Of a DNA stretch of 7,903 nt, positions 6,946 to 7,903 are shown piece after piece; within the stretch, counting starts at the first letter, position 1; each line of letters begins with the position of its first letter. The notes under the pieces were generated by a model. It searched no databases. It worked only from the letters and a program-made list of their open reading frames with translations, and was not told the DNA's origin. The translations under genes and the position numbers were made by a program. The DNA is from Thermodesulfobacteriota bacterium (GTDB lineage Bacteria > Desulfobacterota > Desulfocorpusculales > Desulfocorpusculum): the NCBI GenBank assembly GCA_028275295.1, contig JAPWUY010000072.1, forward strand, positions 1 through 7,903. Direction: 5' to 3'.

Positions 6946-6973
6946 ATGCTAGGGGACTCAACCACAAACTCAA
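6946..6973 (-). promoter_or_regulatory. Possible promoter for the mini-CFeSP gene
   Basis: On the minus strand TTGAGT (6973-6968) and TAGCAT (6951-6946) are 16 bases apart, each matching four of six consensus positions. Transcription would start near 6939, about 50 bases before the ATG at 6889. The -35 box falls in the T-rich tail of the hairpin just upstream, so the end of one transcript would lie directly against the start of the next. The match is weak. Confidence 0.25.
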
Positions 6974-7003
6974 AAGGCCACATGGGCCATGTCATTGGCC
7001 TTA
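6968..7003 (-). terminator. Hairpin with T-rich tail after the phosphotriesterase-family gene
   Basis: Read on the minus strand, AAGGCC (7002-6997) pairs with GGCCTT (6979-6974). Inside lies ACATGG, C, CCATGT (6992-6980), with a 4-nt bulge on one side, followed by TTGAGTTTG. The nested dyad and the T-rich tail fit an intrinsic terminator about 140 bases after the hydrolase stop. The tail is broken by GAG, and the inner palindrome could instead be a protein-binding site. Confidence 0.4.
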
Positions 7004-7070
7004 GCTCTTTCCTCGCATGGTTCAACGAGATGATCTGCTCCCCCCTTTGATTCGCAATCTCAAGTGTCCG

Positions 7071-7102
7071 GGACTTCTTGAGCCCTCGATAAAAAGAAGT
7101 CC
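7071..7102. repeat. 9-bp perfect inverted repeat
   Basis: GGACTTCTT (7071-7079) and AAGAAGTCC (7094-7102) are perfect inverted copies around a 14-nt loop, 43 bases after the hydrolase stop codon. In the minus-strand transcript this forms a stable stem-loop. No T run follows on either strand, so it suits mRNA 3'-end protection, a Rho-associated end or a regulator site better than an intrinsic terminator. Confidence 0.45.
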
Positions 7103-7144
7103 TCCGGGTCCCTAGGCCACCTTTCCTCCACGGCCTCCGACCTC

Positions 7145-7903
7145 TCACTTTCCCAGGAACAAGTTTCTGGGATTGTCCACCAGCATGGTCCTTATCTGCT
7201 CGTCCGTCACTCCCTCTTTTTTGAGCATTGGGATTACGTTCTTGTGTATGTGGTCAATTCTCCAATTTTCGAAGGCCTTCAGGTACTTTTCCGGCACTGC
7301 TATGGGTCGGCCCAGCCAATAGTTGACCGTGTCATGGGATAGCATGATGCGGTTCGCATGACCTTCGCGGCACAGGGCCGCTACGTTTTTCACTATCGCC
7401 TCTGTGGGTGTGATGACCTCTAGGCCTATGCGGTCGAAGGCTATGTAAACCCCCTTGGCCAAGATGGCCCTGTGGTAGTCTATGTCCTTGGAATTGGACA
7501 CATGGCCTATCATGATTTTCTTGGGATCAGCTCCCTCCCTGATCAGGAGGTCCGCCTGTTCCACACCTCCCTTGGGGCCCTCGGTGTGAGTGATTATGGG
7601 CACTCCCGTTGCCTTCTGGGCCTTCGCCGCTGCTTTCAGCACAGATGCCTCGTACGGAGATATCTCAGGTCCTGTCCCAACCTTTATCACCCCTGCCTTG
7701 ATCCCCGTTTTACCTATCCCCTGGGTTATCTCCTTTATGAAGACCTCCGAGATGAGCTCGGATATGTCGGCTCCCCAAGGCACGCGGGTTCTCCAATAGG
7801 CGGGGGAACCTTCATGTTCAGTATAGAGCCCCGTGGAGCAGATTATGTTCACCCCTGTCCTCTTGGCCAATGTCTTGTAAAGGGTGGGATTTCGGCCACC
7901 AAC
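7145..7903 (-). CDS. Phosphotriesterase-family hydrolase, 5' end cut by the window
   Basis: The last 252 residues of an amidohydrolase-superfamily TIM-barrel enzyme are visible; the frame is open to the right edge and the start lies outside. Counting the first visible residue (Val, 7903-7901) as 1, the binuclear metal ligands appear in family order: Lys74 in GVIKVGTG (the carbamylated bridging Lys), His106 in IITHTEG, His134 in IGHVSNSKD and Asp191 in MLSHDT. The ending with NPRNLF is also typical. The N-terminal HxH pair must lie in the missing 80 or so residues. Family members include phosphotriesterases, lactonases and many of unknown substrate; nothing here decides between them, and a lactone or ester is as likely as a phosphate. 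A TTG at 7870 is internal, since family-like sequence (GRNPTLYKTLAKRTGVN) continues upstream of it. It ends in TGA at 7147-7145, followed by a 255-base gap with hairpins before the mini-CFeSP gene. Confidence 0.87.
   Translation of the reverse strand, partial: VGGRNPTLYKTLAKRTGVNIICSTGLYTEHEGSPAYWRTRVPWGADISELISEVFIKEITQGIGKTGIKAGVIKVGTGPEISPYEASVLKAAAKAQKATGVPIITHTEGPKGGVEQADLLIREGADPKKIMIGHVSNSKDIDYHRAILAKGVYIAFDRIGLEVITPTEAIVKNVAALCREGHANRIMLSHDTVNYWLGRPIAVPEKYLKAFENWRIDHIHKNVIPMLKKEGVTDEQIRTMLVDNPRNLFLGK

Noticed and set aside
6933..7148. Minus-strand open frame of 71 codons starting with GTG that overlaps the hydrolase stop by four bases
   Set aside because: The GTGA overlap looks operon-like, but the product is Arg/Trp-rich without a domain, the ribosome binding site is weak, and two strong inverted repeats lie inside it, which fits non-coding DNA better.
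7868..7870. TTG at 7870 as the start of the phosphotriesterase-family gene
   Set aside because: Family-like sequence continues upstream in frame to the window edge, so the true start lies outside.

Overview
The window reads as a chromosomal stretch from a Gram-negative, probably anaerobic bacterium, most likely a member of the former Deltaproteobacteria (Desulfobacterota). This is an inference from three points: an AsmA-type envelope protein, which implies an outer membrane; a small protein built from corrinoid iron-sulfur protein (CFeSP) domains, as used in the Wood-Ljungdahl pathway; and a fatty-acyl-CoA ligase. Arginine is written mostly with AGG/AGA in both gene clusters. I see no rRNA, tRNA, CRISPR array, insertion sequence or phage gene.

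Layout. The left edge (1-152) holds the C-terminal 49 residues of an unrecognised plus-strand gene. A non-coding stretch of about 380 bases follows, with a weak terminator-like dyad, a short alternating palindrome and a good sigma-70-type promoter (TTGCCA, 17-nt spacer, TATTAT). That promoter drives a two-gene plus-strand unit: a cation diffusion facilitator metal exporter (535-1602) and, 25 bases on, an AMP-forming fatty-acyl-CoA ligase (1628-3382). The ligase stop codon overlaps, on the opposite strand, the stop codon of an HD-domain nucleotidase in a shared TTAA.

Everything to the right is on the minus strand. In transcription order it is: a phosphotriesterase-family hydrolase cut by the right edge (7903 to 7145); a 255-base gap with two dyad symmetries and a possible promoter; a 214-residue mini-CFeSP-like protein (6889 to 6245); a 327-base gap; an AsmA-family protein (5917 to 3965); and, 19 bases on, the HD nucleotidase (3945 to 3379). 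AsmA and the HD protein look like one operon. The mini-CFeSP gene looks separately transcribed.

Function. The window mixes metal homeostasis, fatty acid activation, envelope lipid maintenance and nucleotide turnover with a possible one-carbon or corrinoid function. The most unusual item is the mini-CFeSP-like protein. It joins a CFeSP-type [4Fe-4S] module to a CdhD/CdhE-type C-terminal domain, has no TIM barrel between them, and has a non-standard segment where the cobalamin cap helix normally lies. All identifications come from reading the translated sequence without database searches.
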